Below are positions 34,596 through 44,256 of a stretch of DNA of 47,719 bases, piece by piece. The DNA is taken from positions 1-47,719 of the forward strand of contig NZ_AULU01000024.1 of NCBI RefSeq assembly GCF_000422445.1, in the 5' to 3' direction. A program made the position numbers and the translations under genes. Source of the DNA: Paenibacillus assamensis DSM 18201. Lineage in GTDB: Bacteria; Bacillota; Bacilli; Paenibacillales; Paenibacillaceae. Position 1 is the first letter of the stretch; every line of letters starts with the position of its first letter. The notes beneath the pieces are model-generated. The model made no database searches. It saw only the letters and a program-made list of their open reading frames with translations, and was not told the DNA's origin.

Positions 34596-35843
34596 ATGAA
34601 ACGAATGATCGTTCACTGTGGAGAACAGTCAACTCAGATGGCATTGCTAGAAGATGGCCGTCTGGTAGAGTTTGCAGTAGAGCGTGCAGCGGGTGTTAGG
34701 CTCGTTGGAAGCTTTTACAAAGGCCGCGTTGTTAATGTTCTTCCGGGTATGCAGGCAGCTTTTGTAGATATTGGGCAGAAGAAGAACGCTTTTTTATATG
34801 TTGATGATTGTTTGCATCCGCATTTAGAGAAGCAGCCGAAGGAGAAGCCTCCTATAACGAGCTTGCTGCGTGTAGGGCAAGAATTAATTGTACAAGTGAT
34901 GAAAGAGCCTTTTGGTGGGAAAGGTGCTCGTGTTACGAAGCATTATTCATTGCCGGGGCGCCACTTAGTCTTTATGCCACAAGCAGACTATATTGGTGTA
35001 TCAAAGAAGATTGAGCGGGAATCAGAACGCAATCGACTGAAGCAACTTGCTGAAGCGCTTCGAGCAAATGAAGAAGGTATCATTATTCGAACCGTGTCAC
35101 ATGGGGAGTCGGTTGAAAGTCTCGCTCAAGATATGGAAACGTTACGTCAGCAATGGAAAGCGATTGAGCAAGCAGCTTCTGCTGTAAGTGCACCCGCTCT
35201 TCTCCATCAGGATGTATCGATGGCTGAACGAATGATACGGGACGCGTTCACTCACAATGTAGATGAGCTTGTAATCGACGATCGAAAGCAAGCGGAGTTA
35301 ATAAAGTCATTCGTATGTACGTTTGATGCTGAGTTGGTTAAGCGTGTAATGGTCTACCAAGACCGCGAACCGATTTTTCGCAAATTCCATATTGAAGGTC
35401 AGCTAGATAAGACGTTCCAACGAAAAACGTGGCTCCAAAGCGGTGGATATCTTGTATGGGATCAAACAGAAGCTTTGACGGTAGTAGACGTGAACACGGG
35501 TAAATATACGGGCACAAGCGATCTTGAGGACACCGTATTTTTTACAAATATGGAGGCGGCAGAAGAGATTGCCCGCCTGATTCGCTTAAGAGATATTGGT
35601 GGCATTATTATTGTTGACTTTATTGATATGGATTCAGACGATAATCGTAAGCGTGTACTTGAGCAATTGGAACGAACGATTCGGAAGGATCGTACCAAAT
35701 GTTTAGTCGTTGGTTGGACAAAGCTTGGCTTGCTTGAGATTACTCGTAAAAAAGTACGAGAGCAAGTAATGAGCCGCTTATATACACCTTGTCCGACTTG
35801 TGAGGGTACAGGCAAAAGGGTTCCGGAATTTCAGCAATTGTGA
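34596..35843 (+). CDS. rng: Ribonuclease E/G family protein
   Basis: About 415 aa. An endoribonuclease that cleaves single-stranded RNA (rRNA maturation or mRNA decay). The N-terminal S1-like domain contains RLVGSFYKGRVVNVLPGMQA and AFVDIGQKKNAFLYVDD. The DNase I-like catalytic part has VVDVNTGKYTG and IIIVDFIDMDSD with the metal-binding Asps, then the zinc-link CPTCEGTGK at the C-terminus. There is no long RNase E scaffold tail. B. subtilis lacks this gene between spoIVF and rplU. The start ATG 34596 follows AGAGGTGA, and the frame is open to 34569. Confidence 0.93.
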   Translation: MKRMIVHCGEQSTQMALLEDGRLVEFAVERAAGVRLVGSFYKGRVVNVLPGMQAAFVDIGQKKNAFLYVDDCLHPHLEKQPKEKPPITSLLRVGQELIVQVMKEPFGGKGARVTKHYSLPGRHLVFMPQADYIGVSKKIERESERNRLKQLAEALRANEEGIIIRTVSHGESVESLAQDMETLRQQWKAIEQAASAVSAPALLHQDVSMAERMIRDAFTHNVDELVIDDRKQAELIKSFVCTFDAELVKRVMVYQDREPIFRKFHIEGQLDKTFQRKTWLQSGGYLVWDQTEALTVVDVNTGKYTGTSDLEDTVFFTNMEAAEEIARLIRLRDIGGIIIVDFIDMDSDDNRKRVLEQLERTIRKDRTKCLVVGWTKLGLLEITRKKVREQVMSRLYTPCPTCEGTGKRVPEFQQL

Positions 35844-35881
35844 CTAATGATTGGGTATAGGAATGTAAATGTAATCGCACG

Positions 35882-35910
35882 TTGATTTTTGAGTGCGTGT
35901 ATGTTAGAAT
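35882..35910 (+). promoter_or_regulatory. Sigma-A promoter of the rplU operon
   Basis: TTGATT (35882-35887), 17 nt, TAGAAT (35905-35910), about 120 nt before rplU. Confidence 0.7.
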
Positions 35911-35917
35911 CATCAGG

Positions 35918-36012
35918 TATGTGTCTAGTATTCGTTTCTGCACACATGCTGTAACCGCACGGAACAGGTCATAAGTATGGTTTACTCCATCACCTGGTAT
36001 GGCGAGTCTGAG
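35918..36012 (+). ncRNA. Ribosomal protein L21 leader (candidate autoregulatory element)
   Basis: The transcribed gap upstream of rplU holds conserved-looking segments, CTGTAACCGCACGGAACAGG and TGGCGAGTCTGAGACA, directly before the ribosome binding site. This matches my memory of the Rfam L21 leader of Firmicutes, where L21 is thought to repress its own operon. It is not verified by model search. Confidence 0.6.
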
Positions 36013-36032
36013 ACATGAGGAGGTGCAACACA

Positions 36033-36344
36033 ATGTACGCAATTATCGAAACAGGTGGTAAGCAGTACAAAGTTCAACAAGGTGATGTTCTTTACATTGA
36101 GAAGTTGAACACTGCTGAAGGTGAGAGCTTCACATTCGACCGTGTATTGGCAGTATCTAACGAGGGTGGTCTCGTAACAGGTGCTCCATTGGTAGAAGGT
36201 GCTGCTGTTACGGCTAAAGTTGAGAAGCATGGAAAAGGCGCGAAAATTATCGTGTACAAGTACAAAGCTAAGAAAAACTACCGTCGTAAGCAAGGTCACC
36301 GTCAACCTTACACTAAGGTTACAATCGAAAGCATCAAAGCATAA
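36033..36344 (+). CDS. rplU: Ribosomal protein bL21
   Basis: A 103-aa structural protein of the 50S subunit, as expected ([18 protein letters not shown] start, conserved [20 protein letters not shown], split as [12 protein letters not shown] and HRQPYT). ATG 36033 follows GAGGAGGTG. An in-frame ATG at 36015 precedes that site and is unlikely. It heads rplU-prp-rpmA. Confidence 0.98.
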   Translation: MYAIIETGGKQYKVQQGDVLYIEKLNTAEGESFTFDRVLAVSNEGGLVTGAPLVEGAAVTAKVEKHGKGAKIIVYKYKAKKNYRRKQGHRQPYTKVTIESIKA

Positions 36345-36356
36345 GAGGTGTAGCGA

Positions 36357-36698
36357 ATGATTCGCGTCACCATTTACCGGAATTCTGAAGGACTCATCGA
36401 GCGTTTCGCCATTAAGGGACATGCCAATTATGCTCCGCATGGAGAGGATATTGTATGTGCTGGCGTATCTGCGGTTTCGGTCGGAGTAGTGAATGCTATT
36501 GAAGCATTGACGGGCGTTGCGTTGGAGTGCCAGATGAAGGACGGATTCCTGAACGGCACTGTGCCGGTTCTGAATGACGCTCATTGCTCGGAGCAAGTTC
36601 AATTGCTGTTGGAGTCGATGGTCGTCAGTCTGAATACGATGGAAGATTCATACGGTTCGTATATTCAGATAAAAGAAAATAATTCAAGAAGGAGGTAG
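36357..36698 (+). CDS. prp: Ribosomal-processing cysteine protease Prp
   Basis: It removes the N-terminal extension of L27. It is 113 aa. His22 in [16 protein letters not shown] and Cys34 are the catalytic pair known from S. aureus Prp. It sits between rplU and rpmA as in Bacillus (ysxB). The downstream L27 has the matching cleavage extension, so enzyme and substrate are adjacent. Confidence 0.95.
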   Translation: MIRVTIYRNSEGLIERFAIKGHANYAPHGEDIVCAGVSAVSVGVVNAIEALTGVALECQMKDGFLNGTVPVLNDAHCSEQVQLLLESMVVSLNTMEDSYGSYIQIKENNSRRR

Positions 36699-36703
36699 AC
36701 AAC

Positions 36704-37015
36704 ATGTTGAAATTAAACCTTCAGTTATTCGCATCCAAGAAAGGTGTAGGTTCCACGAAGAATGGTCGTGATTCCCATTCCAAACGTCTTGGTGTTAAGC
36801 GTGCCGATGGTCAAACTGTTACAGGTGGTAGCATCTTGGTGCGCCAACGTGGAACAAAGATTCATCCAGGCAACAACGTTGGTATCGGTAAAGACGACAC
36901 ACTCTTCGCTAAGATCGAGGGTGTTGTTAAGTTCGAACGTTGGGGTCGTGACCGCAAGAAAGTGAGCGTCTACCCAGTTAACGTTGCACCAGTTGCAGCT
37001 GCTGTGGAAGTGTAA
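36704..37015 (+). CDS. rpmA: Ribosomal protein bL27 with cleavable N-terminal extension
   Basis: A 103-aa 50S protein near the peptidyl transferase centre. The N-terminus [14 protein letters not shown] has the Firmicute extension cut by Prp between Phe9 and Ala10, exposing the SKKG tail. [15 protein letters not shown] is typical. AAGGAGG precedes the start and a strong terminator follows. Confidence 0.98.
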   Translation: MLKLNLQLFASKKGVGSTKNGRDSHSKRLGVKRADGQTVTGGSILVRQRGTKIHPGNNVGIGKDDTLFAKIEGVVKFERWGRDRKKVSVYPVNVAPVAAAVEV

Positions 37016-37031
37016 TAGACGTCATGTGAAA

Positions 37032-37057
37032 CCCTCGGCTTAGGCCGAGGGTTTTTT
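37032..37057 (+). terminator. Terminator after rpmA
   Basis: CCCTCGGC/GCCGAGGG perfect 8-bp stem, 4-nt loop, then T6. Confidence 0.93.
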
Positions 37058-37102
37058 GATTCATTTCTTGCCTTCTTTCGCGTTTGTTCGACCAGAATCG
37101 CT

Positions 37103-37132
37103 TTGGACGACTTTCTGAACTCATGCTATACT
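37103..37132 (+). promoter_or_regulatory. Sigma-A promoter of spo0B-obg
   Basis: TTGGAC (37103-37108), 18 nt, TATACT (37127-37132) with TG in the extended -10 position. Confidence 0.65.
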
Positions 37133-37179
37133 ATGGGGTGGGAGTGTGCATTTATTTGGGAATGGAGCGAGGGTGAACG

Positions 37180-37947
37180 ATGAGGGGAAGCCGACTTTGG
37201 GTGTTTGCGTGCAGCGCTTGTGCATTCATTTGCGCAGTGGTATTGGCATGGGGAGCTTTATATTTGCCGTGGCGTATATTCGCTGTCATACTACTCATCC
37301 TAAGTTTAGCGGCGGGTTGTTTGATTATGCTGCGTGAACAGCGACATCAACATGAGCGTGCTCTTCATATGGCCCATCAATCTGCGCTTGAATTAATGAA
37401 TCATCAGCGGCATGATTGGATGAATGAACTGCAATTGCTATACGGATATGTTCGATTGAATCGAACGGAGCAGTTGCGTTTATGTGTAGAAGGCATTAAG
37501 GGCAAAATGATCGAAGAAGGGCGTATTGCTAAACTAGGAATACCGGAACTAACGTTATTTTTGCTTCATGTTCGCGTATCAGGACATGCAATGCCTGTGT
37601 ACGTACACCTTCCCAGACAGATTGATTTGACAGACGTAGGCTTGTTGATGGAAGGACGAGCATTGACGGATATGATTAAAGAGGGAGTTCAAGTTATGCG
37701 CTTAGCACCAAAGGCGAGTGCAGATGCGGCAACTCCACTTCAATTTATGATAGATATTCGTTCAGATAGTGCGCTTGGTGTTCGATTTTTATATGAAGGA
37801 CAGCTGCTTCAACCGGACGATGTGAGAACTCAACTTGACAGGCTGGCAGCTGAGCATGGCGTGCGGCTGGAGCAGGTGCCGACGAGTGAGCTACAAGCTG
37901 GTGCTTCGATATTTGAATGGATTGTACCATGCAAGGCAAGGGATTAG
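37180..37947 (+). CDS. spo0B: Spo0B-type sporulation phosphotransferase with N-terminal membrane segments
   Basis: In B. subtilis Spo0B passes phosphate from Spo0F to Spo0A. The phospho-acceptor His78 lies in NHQRHDWMNELQLLYGYVRL, a close match to the Spo0B helix. Unlike the soluble 192-aa B. subtilis protein, this one is 255 aa with two hydrophobic segments before residue ~50 (VFACSACAFICAVVLAWGAL and IFAVILLILSLAAGCLIML), so it would be membrane-anchored like a sensor kinase. The C-terminal domain is a degenerate GHKL-like fold with no ATP-binding motifs visible. It sits directly before obg, as in Bacillus. Confidence 0.88.
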   Translation: MRGSRLWVFACSACAFICAVVLAWGALYLPWRIFAVILLILSLAAGCLIMLREQRHQHERALHMAHQSALELMNHQRHDWMNELQLLYGYVRLNRTEQLRLCVEGIKGKMIEEGRIAKLGIPELTLFLLHVRVSGHAMPVYVHLPRQIDLTDVGLLMEGRALTDMIKEGVQVMRLAPKASADAATPLQFMIDIRSDSALGVRFLYEGQLLQPDDVRTQLDRLAAEHGVRLEQVPTSELQAGASIFEWIVPCKARD

Positions 37948-37961
37948 AGAGGTGAAACTTC

Positions 37962-39275
37962 ATGTTTGTAGATAAGGCTAAAATATATGTAAAAGGCGGA
38001 GACGGCGGAGATGGACTCGTCGCGTTTCGTCGTGAGAAATACGTACCAAATGGAGGACCAGCAGGTGGAGATGGCGGGCGCGGTGGCGACGTTATTTTCC
38101 GTGTTGATGAGGGTTTGCGGACGTTGGTAGACTTCCGCTATCAGAAGCATTTCAAAGCTCCTCGTGGAATTAAAGGACGTAATAAAAGTCAGCATGGCGC
38201 AAATGCAGAGCACATGATCGTACGCGTTCCTCCTGGAACTGTTGTTGTAGATGATGATACTCAGGAAGTAATTGCAGATTTGACCCGTCATGGGCAGCAA
38301 GTTGTTGTTGCGAAGGGCGGACGCGGTGGTCGTGGTAATACACGCTTCGCTACTCCTACAAATCCTGCGCCTGAGCTTGCTGAGAACGGTGAAGAAGGAA
38401 AAGAACGTTGGGTGGTCCTTGAGCTTAAAGTAATGGCAGATGTAGGTCTTGTTGGTTTCCCGAGTGTGGGTAAATCCACATTGCTGTCAGTTGTTACTTC
38501 TGCTAAGCCGAAGATTGGTGCCTATCACTTTACAACGATTACACCGAACCTAGGTTTAGTGAATATGGGTGATGGCCAAAGCTTTGTTATGGCGGATTTG
38601 CCAGGTCTTATTGAAGGTGCGCACACAGGCGTTGGACTTGGTCATGAATTCCTGCGTCACGTTGAACGTACACGTGTTATTGTTCATGTAGTCGATATGG
38701 CAGGGACAGAGGGCCGTGACCCATTCGAGGATTGGGTTAAGATCAATGATGAGCTGAAGCTGTACAACGAGAAGTTGGCAGAACGACCGCAAATTGTAGC
38801 TGCTAATAAGATGGACATGCCTGAGGCAGAAGAGTATTTGGCTGCATTCCGCACACAATTAGCAGAAGTAAGACCAGATATCGAGATTATGCCTATTTCT
38901 TCTTTGACACGTGAAGGTATTCAAGAATTGATGTACAAGGCGATAGAAGTGTTGGATCAATTGCCTGAAGAAATCGAAGTGGAAGAAGTTGCTCAAGTTC
39001 AAGAGCGTAAGATCTATCGCTTTGATAAAAAAGGTGATGAGCCGCAGTTCACAATTCGACGTGAGAATGAAACGTATGTGGTGGAGAGCGAAGCGATTGA
39101 GCGTATGATGAAGCGTATGCAAATGAATACGCACGATGCGATTTTACGTTTTGCAAACACGCTGCGTAAAATGGGTGTTGACGATGCGCTTCGTAAGCGC
39201 GGTGCAAAGGATGGCACGATTATCCGAATCGCTGATTTCGAATTTGAGTTTGTAGAAGGTAGTAGCTACTATTAA
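37962..39275 (+). CDS. obg: GTPase ObgE/CgtA
   Basis: An essential ribosome-associated GTPase that in Bacillus also links to Spo0A activation. It is 437 aa. The Gly-rich Obg fold ([32 protein letters not shown]) is followed by G1 [12 protein letters not shown]3 [10 protein letters not shown] and NKMDMPEA, then a C-terminal OCT domain ([17 protein letters not shown]). GAGAGGTGA lies before the ATG. It is probably cotranscribed with spo0B and is closed by a terminator. Confidence 0.98.
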   Translation: MFVDKAKIYVKGGDGGDGLVAFRREKYVPNGGPAGGDGGRGGDVIFRVDEGLRTLVDFRYQKHFKAPRGIKGRNKSQHGANAEHMIVRVPPGTVVVDDDTQEVIADLTRHGQQVVVAKGGRGGRGNTRFATPTNPAPELAENGEEGKERWVVLELKVMADVGLVGFPSVGKSTLLSVVTSAKPKIGAYHFTTITPNLGLVNMGDGQSFVMADLPGLIEGAHTGVGLGHEFLRHVERTRVIVHVVDMAGTEGRDPFEDWVKINDELKLYNEKLAERPQIVAANKMDMPEAEEYLAAFRTQLAEVRPDIEIMPISSLTREGIQELMYKAIEVLDQLPEEIEVEEVAQVQERKIYRFDKKGDEPQFTIRRENETYVVESEAIERMMKRMQMNTHDAILRFANTLRKMGVDDALRKRGAKDGTIIRIADFEFEFVEGSSYY

Positions 39276-39285
39276 TAAGAAGAAC

Positions 39286-39322
39286 AAGTCGTATGGCGTT
39301 ATTGCGTCATACGACTTTTTTT
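39286..39322 (+). terminator. Terminator after obg
   Basis: AAGTCGTATG/CATACGACTT perfect 10-bp stem followed by T7. Confidence 0.93.
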
Positions 39323-39410
39323 GTTTTAACTTTTTACATAAGTAAGAAAATATTGAGATTGATATGATGGACATCGTGTATAATAAGATTCAACTTTTGA
39401 CATGAACCTA

Positions 39411-39439
39411 TTGTTTTTGCGGCGCTTATTCGCTATAAT
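39411..39439 (+). promoter_or_regulatory. Sigma-A promoter of the pheB-hom-thrCB-pheA-ilvE cluster
   Basis: TTGTTT (39411-39416), 17 nt, TATAAT (39434-39439), about 42 nt before pheB. No leader peptide or T-box is seen in this short gap. Confidence 0.6.
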
Positions 39440-39481
39440 GTCCTCTATAGTTAAACAATAGTCTCTATATGGAGGACGGTC

Positions 39482-39919
39482 ATGGCAGAACGGTATTATT
39501 TAGTTCGTGAGGATATACTGCCTGAAGCAGTAGTGAAAACCGTAAGAGCGAAACAATTGCTGGCGGCTGGAGAGGTAAAGACGGTACATGAAGCGGCGGA
39601 GCGAGTCGATTTGAGTCGTAGTGCTTTCTATAAATATAAAGATGGTATTTTTCCGTTGAATCAATTGGAGCGCGAGCGGATTGTCACGGTTTCATTGGAT
39701 TTAGAAGATCGTGCAGGAATTTTGTCCAAAGTACTTGGCTCCGTAGCTACATTTGAGGGGAATGTACTTACTATTCACCAGACGATACCGCTACAAGGTA
39801 TGGCTAACGTAGTGTTGTCCATTGAAACAGCATTAATTGCTGAGAATTTTGGACAAATGATGGATACGCTTCGAGATATACCTGGAGTGAAGCGAGTTGT
39901 TCTTATTGGTCAAGGTTAG
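39482..39919 (+). CDS. pheB: ACT-domain protein PheB
   Basis: A 145-aa regulatory protein. The N-terminal part (VHEAAERVDLSRSAFYKYKD) looks like a helix-turn-helix, and the C-terminal ACT domain (VSLDLEDRAGILSKVLGSVA) is an amino-acid binding fold. In Bacillus it lies between obg and pheA, and its function is not settled. Here it heads a cluster where threonine genes are inserted before pheA. Confidence 0.9.
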   Translation: MAERYYLVREDILPEAVVKTVRAKQLLAAGEVKTVHEAAERVDLSRSAFYKYKDGIFPLNQLERERIVTVSLDLEDRAGILSKVLGSVATFEGNVLTIHQTIPLQGMANVVLSIETALIAENFGQMMDTLRDIPGVKRVVLIGQG

Positions 39920-39964
39920 GGATGTAGGGATACAATTGCACACATAAGAAGGGGAGGAACAAAG

Positions 39965-41251
39965 ATGAAACCAATACAGGTAGGCTTATTAGGATTAGGA
40001 ACAGTTGGAACTGGTGTTGTAAGAATTATAGAAGGGCATCAGGAAGATTTGATGAGTCAAGTTGGTTCTCCCATTCAAGTTCGTAAAGTACTCGTAAAGG
40101 ATATGCATAAGCAGCGTCACTTAAATATTCAACCCGAGCTTATGACGGAAGATGCTTCAGAAGTGGTGTTTGACCCAGAGATTGATGTTGTTGTTGAAGT
40201 GATGGGAGGCATTGAGCCTACCAAACAGCTCATTCTTGATGCTTTGGAACAAGGTAAGCATGTTGTAACGGCCAACAAGGATTTGATGGCGCTTCATGGA
40301 CCTGAAATATTAGAAAAAGCACGTGCGAACAATTGCGATGTATTTTACGAAGCGAGTGTAGCAGGTGGTATTCCGATTATTCGTACCTTAATGGAAGGCT
40401 TCTCTTCAGACCGCATTAAGAAGATTATGGGTATCGTAAATGGAACTACAAACTACATTTTAACGAAGATGAGCCAAGAGGGCGCAGCTTATCAGGACGT
40501 GCTTAAAGAAGCACAGGCACTAGGCTATGCAGAATCTGACCCTACTTCAGATGTAGAAGGGCTGGATGCGGCTCGCAAGATGGCGATTCTTGCTACGTTA
40601 GGGTTCCATGCGACGGTAGGTCTTGAAGATGTTGAAGTGAAAGGTATATCTAGCATTTCTAAAGAGGATATTGGTTATGCGAAGCGACTTGGGTATGAAA
40701 TGAAGCTGCTAGGTATTGCGGAAAGACAAGATGATCAAATTAGTGTTGTTGTACAACCTACGATGGTAAAGACTTCTCATCCGCTTGCTTCCGTAAATGG
40801 TGTATTTAATGCAGTGTATGTGTATGGCGAAGCTGTGGGAGAGACGATGTTTTACGGTCCTGGTGCCGGCGAGATGCCTACGGCCACTTCGGTTGTAGCT
40901 GACTTGGTAGCTGTTGTGAAGAACCTTCGTATTGGTGTCAATGGCAAGCAAGGTCACCATGCTTATCGTACTAAGAAGCTCAAGACAGACGACCAGATTC
41001 ATTATAAGAATTTTATTCTTTTGGATGTTCATGATCGTGCAGGAGTATTGGCCAGAATTACGCAAGTATTTGCAGAATTCGGTGTGAGCTTAGAGTCTGT
41101 TGTGCAGCAGCCGAATCCGAACAATCCTGATGCTGAAATTATCATTATTACACATGAAGCAAGCCAAGCAAGCATGAAAAAAGTGCTGGATCATTTTATG
41201 AGCTTGGATGTTATAAAGGAAATTAAGAGTGCATATCGCGTTGAGGGCTAA
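39965..41251 (+). CDS. hom: Homoserine dehydrogenase
   Basis: It reduces aspartate semialdehyde to homoserine for Thr and Met synthesis. It is 428 aa. The Rossmann loop is LLGLGTVGTGVVRII, the catalytic domain has VVTANKDLMALHG, NGTTNYILTKM and YAESDPTSDVEGLDAARKMA, and the C-terminal ACT domain (LLDVHDRAGVLARITQVFAE) is likely for feedback by threonine. AAGGGGAGG precedes the ATG. Confidence 0.97.
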   Translation: MKPIQVGLLGLGTVGTGVVRIIEGHQEDLMSQVGSPIQVRKVLVKDMHKQRHLNIQPELMTEDASEVVFDPEIDVVVEVMGGIEPTKQLILDALEQGKHVVTANKDLMALHGPEILEKARANNCDVFYEASVAGGIPIIRTLMEGFSSDRIKKIMGIVNGTTNYILTKMSQEGAAYQDVLKEAQALGYAESDPTSDVEGLDAARKMAILATLGFHATVGLEDVEVKGISSISKEDIGYAKRLGYEMKLLGIAERQDDQISVVVQPTMVKTSHPLASVNGVFNAVYVYGEAVGETMFYGPGAGEMPTATSVVADLVAVVKNLRIGVNGKQGHHAYRTKKLKTDDQIHYKNFILLDVHDRAGVLARITQVFAEFGVSLESVVQQPNPNNPDAEIIIITHEASQASMKKVLDHFMSLDVIKEIKSAYRVEG

Positions 41252-41293
41252 TCATTCATTCCAGCGTACGGAATAGAGATGGAGGAGAGAACG

Positions 41294-42355
41294 ATGAGAT
41301 ATATGGGACTGTTAGAAACGTATAAAGCGTACCTTCCGATTGGGGAAGCAACTCCGATGATTACACTTCATGAGGGAAATACACCTTTGATTCGAGCGGA
41401 AAACCTATCGGAACAACTAGGGTTGAATCTGTATTTTAAGTATGAAGGATTGAACCCTACCGGTTCTTTTAAAGATCGCGGTATGGTTATGGCAGTTGCG
41501 AAGGCGATGGAAGAGGGTAGCCGTACGATTATGTGTGCCTCTACAGGTAACACTTCTGCGGCAGCTGCTGCTTATGCGGCACGTGGCGGTTTGAATTGTA
41601 TCGTTCTTATTCCGAATAACAATATTGCGCTTGGTAAAATGGCTCAGGCTATGATTTATGGTGCAAAAGTAATCGCGATAGAGGGCAACTTCGATCGTGC
41701 ACTAGAAATTGTTCGTGACATTACGGCTAAGCATCCTATTACGTTAGTGAACTCTGTTAACCCTTATCGTATTGAGGGTCAGAAGACTGCTGCGTTTGAG
41801 GTGTGTGAGCAGCTTGGAGAGGCTCCGGATTACTTAGCAATTCCCGTAGGTAACGCAGGGAACATCTCTGCCTATTGGAAAGGTTTTAAGCAATACTATG
41901 AAGCTGGTAAAGTGGATAAGCTGCCTAAAATGATTGGTTTTGAGGCAGAAGGAGCGATGGCGATTGTAAAAGGTGAGCCGATTCTAGAGCCTGAAACGGT
42001 TGCGACGGCTATACGTATTGGTAATCCGGCAAGTTGGAAAACGGCGGTTGAAGCCTCTGAGCAATCAGAAGGTCAAATTAACTATGTAACAGACGAGCAG
42101 ATTCTATCCGCTTATCAATTGCTTGCTGCATCAGAGGGTGTGTTTGCAGAGCCGGCTTCTGCGGCATCCTTGGCTGGAGTTATTAAATTGCATCAGGAAG
42201 GTTATTTCCAGGGCGGAGAATCTGTCGTTTGCGTGCTGACGGGGAATGGCTTAAAAGACCCGAATATTGCGATAAAAACGGCTGCTGTCGAACCACTTGT
42301 TGTTCCGGATTCGGAAGAGGCGGTTATGGATGCGATTCGTAAGCTAGAAGGGTGA
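41294..42355 (+). CDS. thrC: Threonine synthase
   Basis: PLP enzyme converting O-phosphohomoserine to threonine. It is about 353 aa. The PLP Lys is in [11 protein letters not shown], and [19 protein letters not shown] and [12 protein letters not shown] are conserved. GGAGGAGAG lies 4 nt before ATG 41294. The in-frame ATG at 41279 precedes it and is unlikely. It runs on into thrB with a 7-nt gap. Confidence 0.97.
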   Translation: MRYMGLLETYKAYLPIGEATPMITLHEGNTPLIRAENLSEQLGLNLYFKYEGLNPTGSFKDRGMVMAVAKAMEEGSRTIMCASTGNTSAAAAAYAARGGLNCIVLIPNNNIALGKMAQAMIYGAKVIAIEGNFDRALEIVRDITAKHPITLVNSVNPYRIEGQKTAAFEVCEQLGEAPDYLAIPVGNAGNISAYWKGFKQYYEAGKVDKLPKMIGFEAEGAMAIVKGEPILEPETVATAIRIGNPASWKTAVEASEQSEGQINYVTDEQILSAYQLLAASEGVFAEPASAASLAGVIKLHQEGYFQGGESVVCVLTGNGLKDPNIAIKTAAVEPLVVPDSEEAVMDAIRKLEG

Positions 42356-42362
42356 ATAACAG

Positions 42363-43343
42363 ATGATGCAGCAAAACGGTGTGCTAGTAAAAGTTCCTGC
42401 AAGTACAGCTAACTTGGGGCCTGGCTTTGATACATTAGGTATGGCTCTTTCTTTATACACTTGGATTGGTATGAGGCCTGCTGAGACAACGGTTGTACGT
42501 ATGTTTGGCCCTGAATTAGGTGGTTTGCCGGCGGATGAAACAAACCTTATCGTTCAAGTGGCCAAGCGGGTATTTATCGAAGCGGGAATAGAGTTTTGTC
42601 CGCTCGAAATCGATGTATATAGTGAAATTCCTCTGACGAGGGGTCTCGGGAGTAGTGCTTCTGCGATTGTGGGGGCGCTCGTAGCCGCTAATGCATTATT
42701 AAACTCGCCGTTGTCAAATCAACAATTGTTCGATATGGCATCTGCTTGGGAGCGTCATCCAGATAATGTTGGTGCATCCTTATTCGGTGGGATTGTCGTG
42801 GCTTCTTGGGATGGCAAACAGGCAAGGCATGTGAGATTAGAGCCGCATAGAAGTTTGGGCGCAGTTGTAGCGATTCCTAAATTCCATTTAGAGACGAAAG
42901 CTGCCCGTGGAGTTCTACCTGAGCAAGTTTCAATGGCGGATGCAGTACACAATGTAAGTCATTCTTCATTGCTGGTTGCTGCTTTATCAACGGGGCAGTT
43001 TGAGTTGTTGTATGATGCGATGCAAGATCGACTTCATCAGCCGTATCGTATGTCGCTAGTTCCTGGTATGAAGCGGGTGTTGGAGGAATCTCGGAAGTAT
43101 GGTGCCTATGGTGTTGCTTTAAGCGGCGCAGGTCCAACGATATTGGCGCTCGTTAATCAGCTGCAAAGCAACGATGAATTGATTGCCTTTATGAATGATA
43201 CGCTGCAACAATGTGGTGTTGAGGCAGATGTGTTCTTGTTAGAGCCTAGCTCAGTCGGTGCGGTATGCTTGGAAGGATCGGCGGATGATATTCATAGTTT
43301 GATACCTGAGATTTACCGGTCTGGTTTAACCGCAGAAGTATAG
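42363..43343 (+). CDS. thrB: Homoserine kinase
   Basis: A GHMP kinase of 326 aa that phosphorylates homoserine. It shows VKVPASTANLGPGFDTLGMA, the ATP loop IPLTRGLGSSASAIVGALVA and YGVALSGAGPTILAL. It is coupled to thrC with a GGTGA site before ATG 42363. Confidence 0.97.
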   Translation: MMQQNGVLVKVPASTANLGPGFDTLGMALSLYTWIGMRPAETTVVRMFGPELGGLPADETNLIVQVAKRVFIEAGIEFCPLEIDVYSEIPLTRGLGSSASAIVGALVAANALLNSPLSNQQLFDMASAWERHPDNVGASLFGGIVVASWDGKQARHVRLEPHRSLGAVVAIPKFHLETKAARGVLPEQVSMADAVHNVSHSSLLVAALSTGQFELLYDAMQDRLHQPYRMSLVPGMKRVLEESRKYGAYGVALSGAGPTILALVNQLQSNDELIAFMNDTLQQCGVEADVFLLEPSSVGAVCLEGSADDIHSLIPEIYRSGLTAEV

Positions 43344-43372
43344 GTACTTGAATGTGAAGGAGTAAGTGAAGT

Positions 43373-44254
43373 ATGGCTCGTATTGCTTTGTTGCCGCAAG
43401 GATCCGTGTCTCATGAAGCTGCGGTTCATCTGCTTGGCGATCATCATCAATATCATCATTTCAAGCTTATTTCTGAAGTATTTATGGCTGTTGTGAATAA
43501 AGAGGCGGACTATGCTGTTATTCCGATTGAGAATACAATAGAAGGTTCAGTTAATTTGCATCTGGATTGGATTGTTCATGAGGTTGATTTGCCGTTTCAA
43601 GCGGAGTGGGTGTATCCGTCTATTCAACATCTGATAGGAAGAGGTGTTGAGGGAGGAGAAGATTATTCTTCTATTAATAGGGTGCTGTCACACCCTGTTG
43701 CGATGGCGCAGTGTCAGCAATTTTTACGTAAATACTTGCCGCATGCGATCCAAGAGCACGTTAGCAGCACTTCTGAAGCGGTTAGGCTTGTAAAAGTTAA
43801 CCCTGAGGAGAATTGGGCAGCAATCGGAACTCGATTAGGTGCGCAAACATTTGACCTAAATGTACTTGCCAGTGAGGTCATGGATCATCATAATAATTAT
43901 ACAAGGTTTATTCTGTTAGGATCCCAACCGATTGAGTTGGCGGAAACGAGGACGCATAAGACGACTATCTTGGTGACGCTACCAGAGGATTTTCCAGGTG
44001 CTTTGCATCAGGTGCTGTCGGCTTTCGCTTGGAGACGAATTAACTTGTCTCGAATTGAATCGCGTCCCACTAAACGTCAGCTCGGAAATTATTATTTTTA
44101 TATCGATTTGCAAATGGCTCTAGATTCTGTGTTGCTTCCTTCTGCTTTTGCAGAAATCGAAGCGCTTGGCTGCCACGTTCGCATTCTAGGTACATATCCA
44201 ACCTATGCGTATTCAATCAGTCAACAAGAAGAGCCTCATCATTCGGAGGTGTAA
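43373..44254 (+). CDS. pheA: Prephenate dehydratase
   Basis: It makes phenylpyruvate for Phe synthesis. It is 293 aa. The family motifs YAVIPIENTIEGSVNLHLD, SHPVAMAQCQQFL and the NNYTRFILLG active-site Thr are present. The C-terminal ACT domain has GALHQVLSAFAWRRINLSRI with ESRP, the Phe-binding site, so feedback inhibition is expected. It is 2 nt upstream of ilvE. Confidence 0.96.
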   Translation: MARIALLPQGSVSHEAAVHLLGDHHQYHHFKLISEVFMAVVNKEADYAVIPIENTIEGSVNLHLDWIVHEVDLPFQAEWVYPSIQHLIGRGVEGGEDYSSINRVLSHPVAMAQCQQFLRKYLPHAIQEHVSSTSEAVRLVKVNPEENWAAIGTRLGAQTFDLNVLASEVMDHHNNYTRFILLGSQPIELAETRTHKTTILVTLPEDFPGALHQVLSAFAWRRINLSRIESRPTKRQLGNYYFYIDLQMALDSVLLPSAFAEIEALGCHVRILGTYPTYAYSISQQEEPHHSEV

Positions 44255-44256
44255 GC

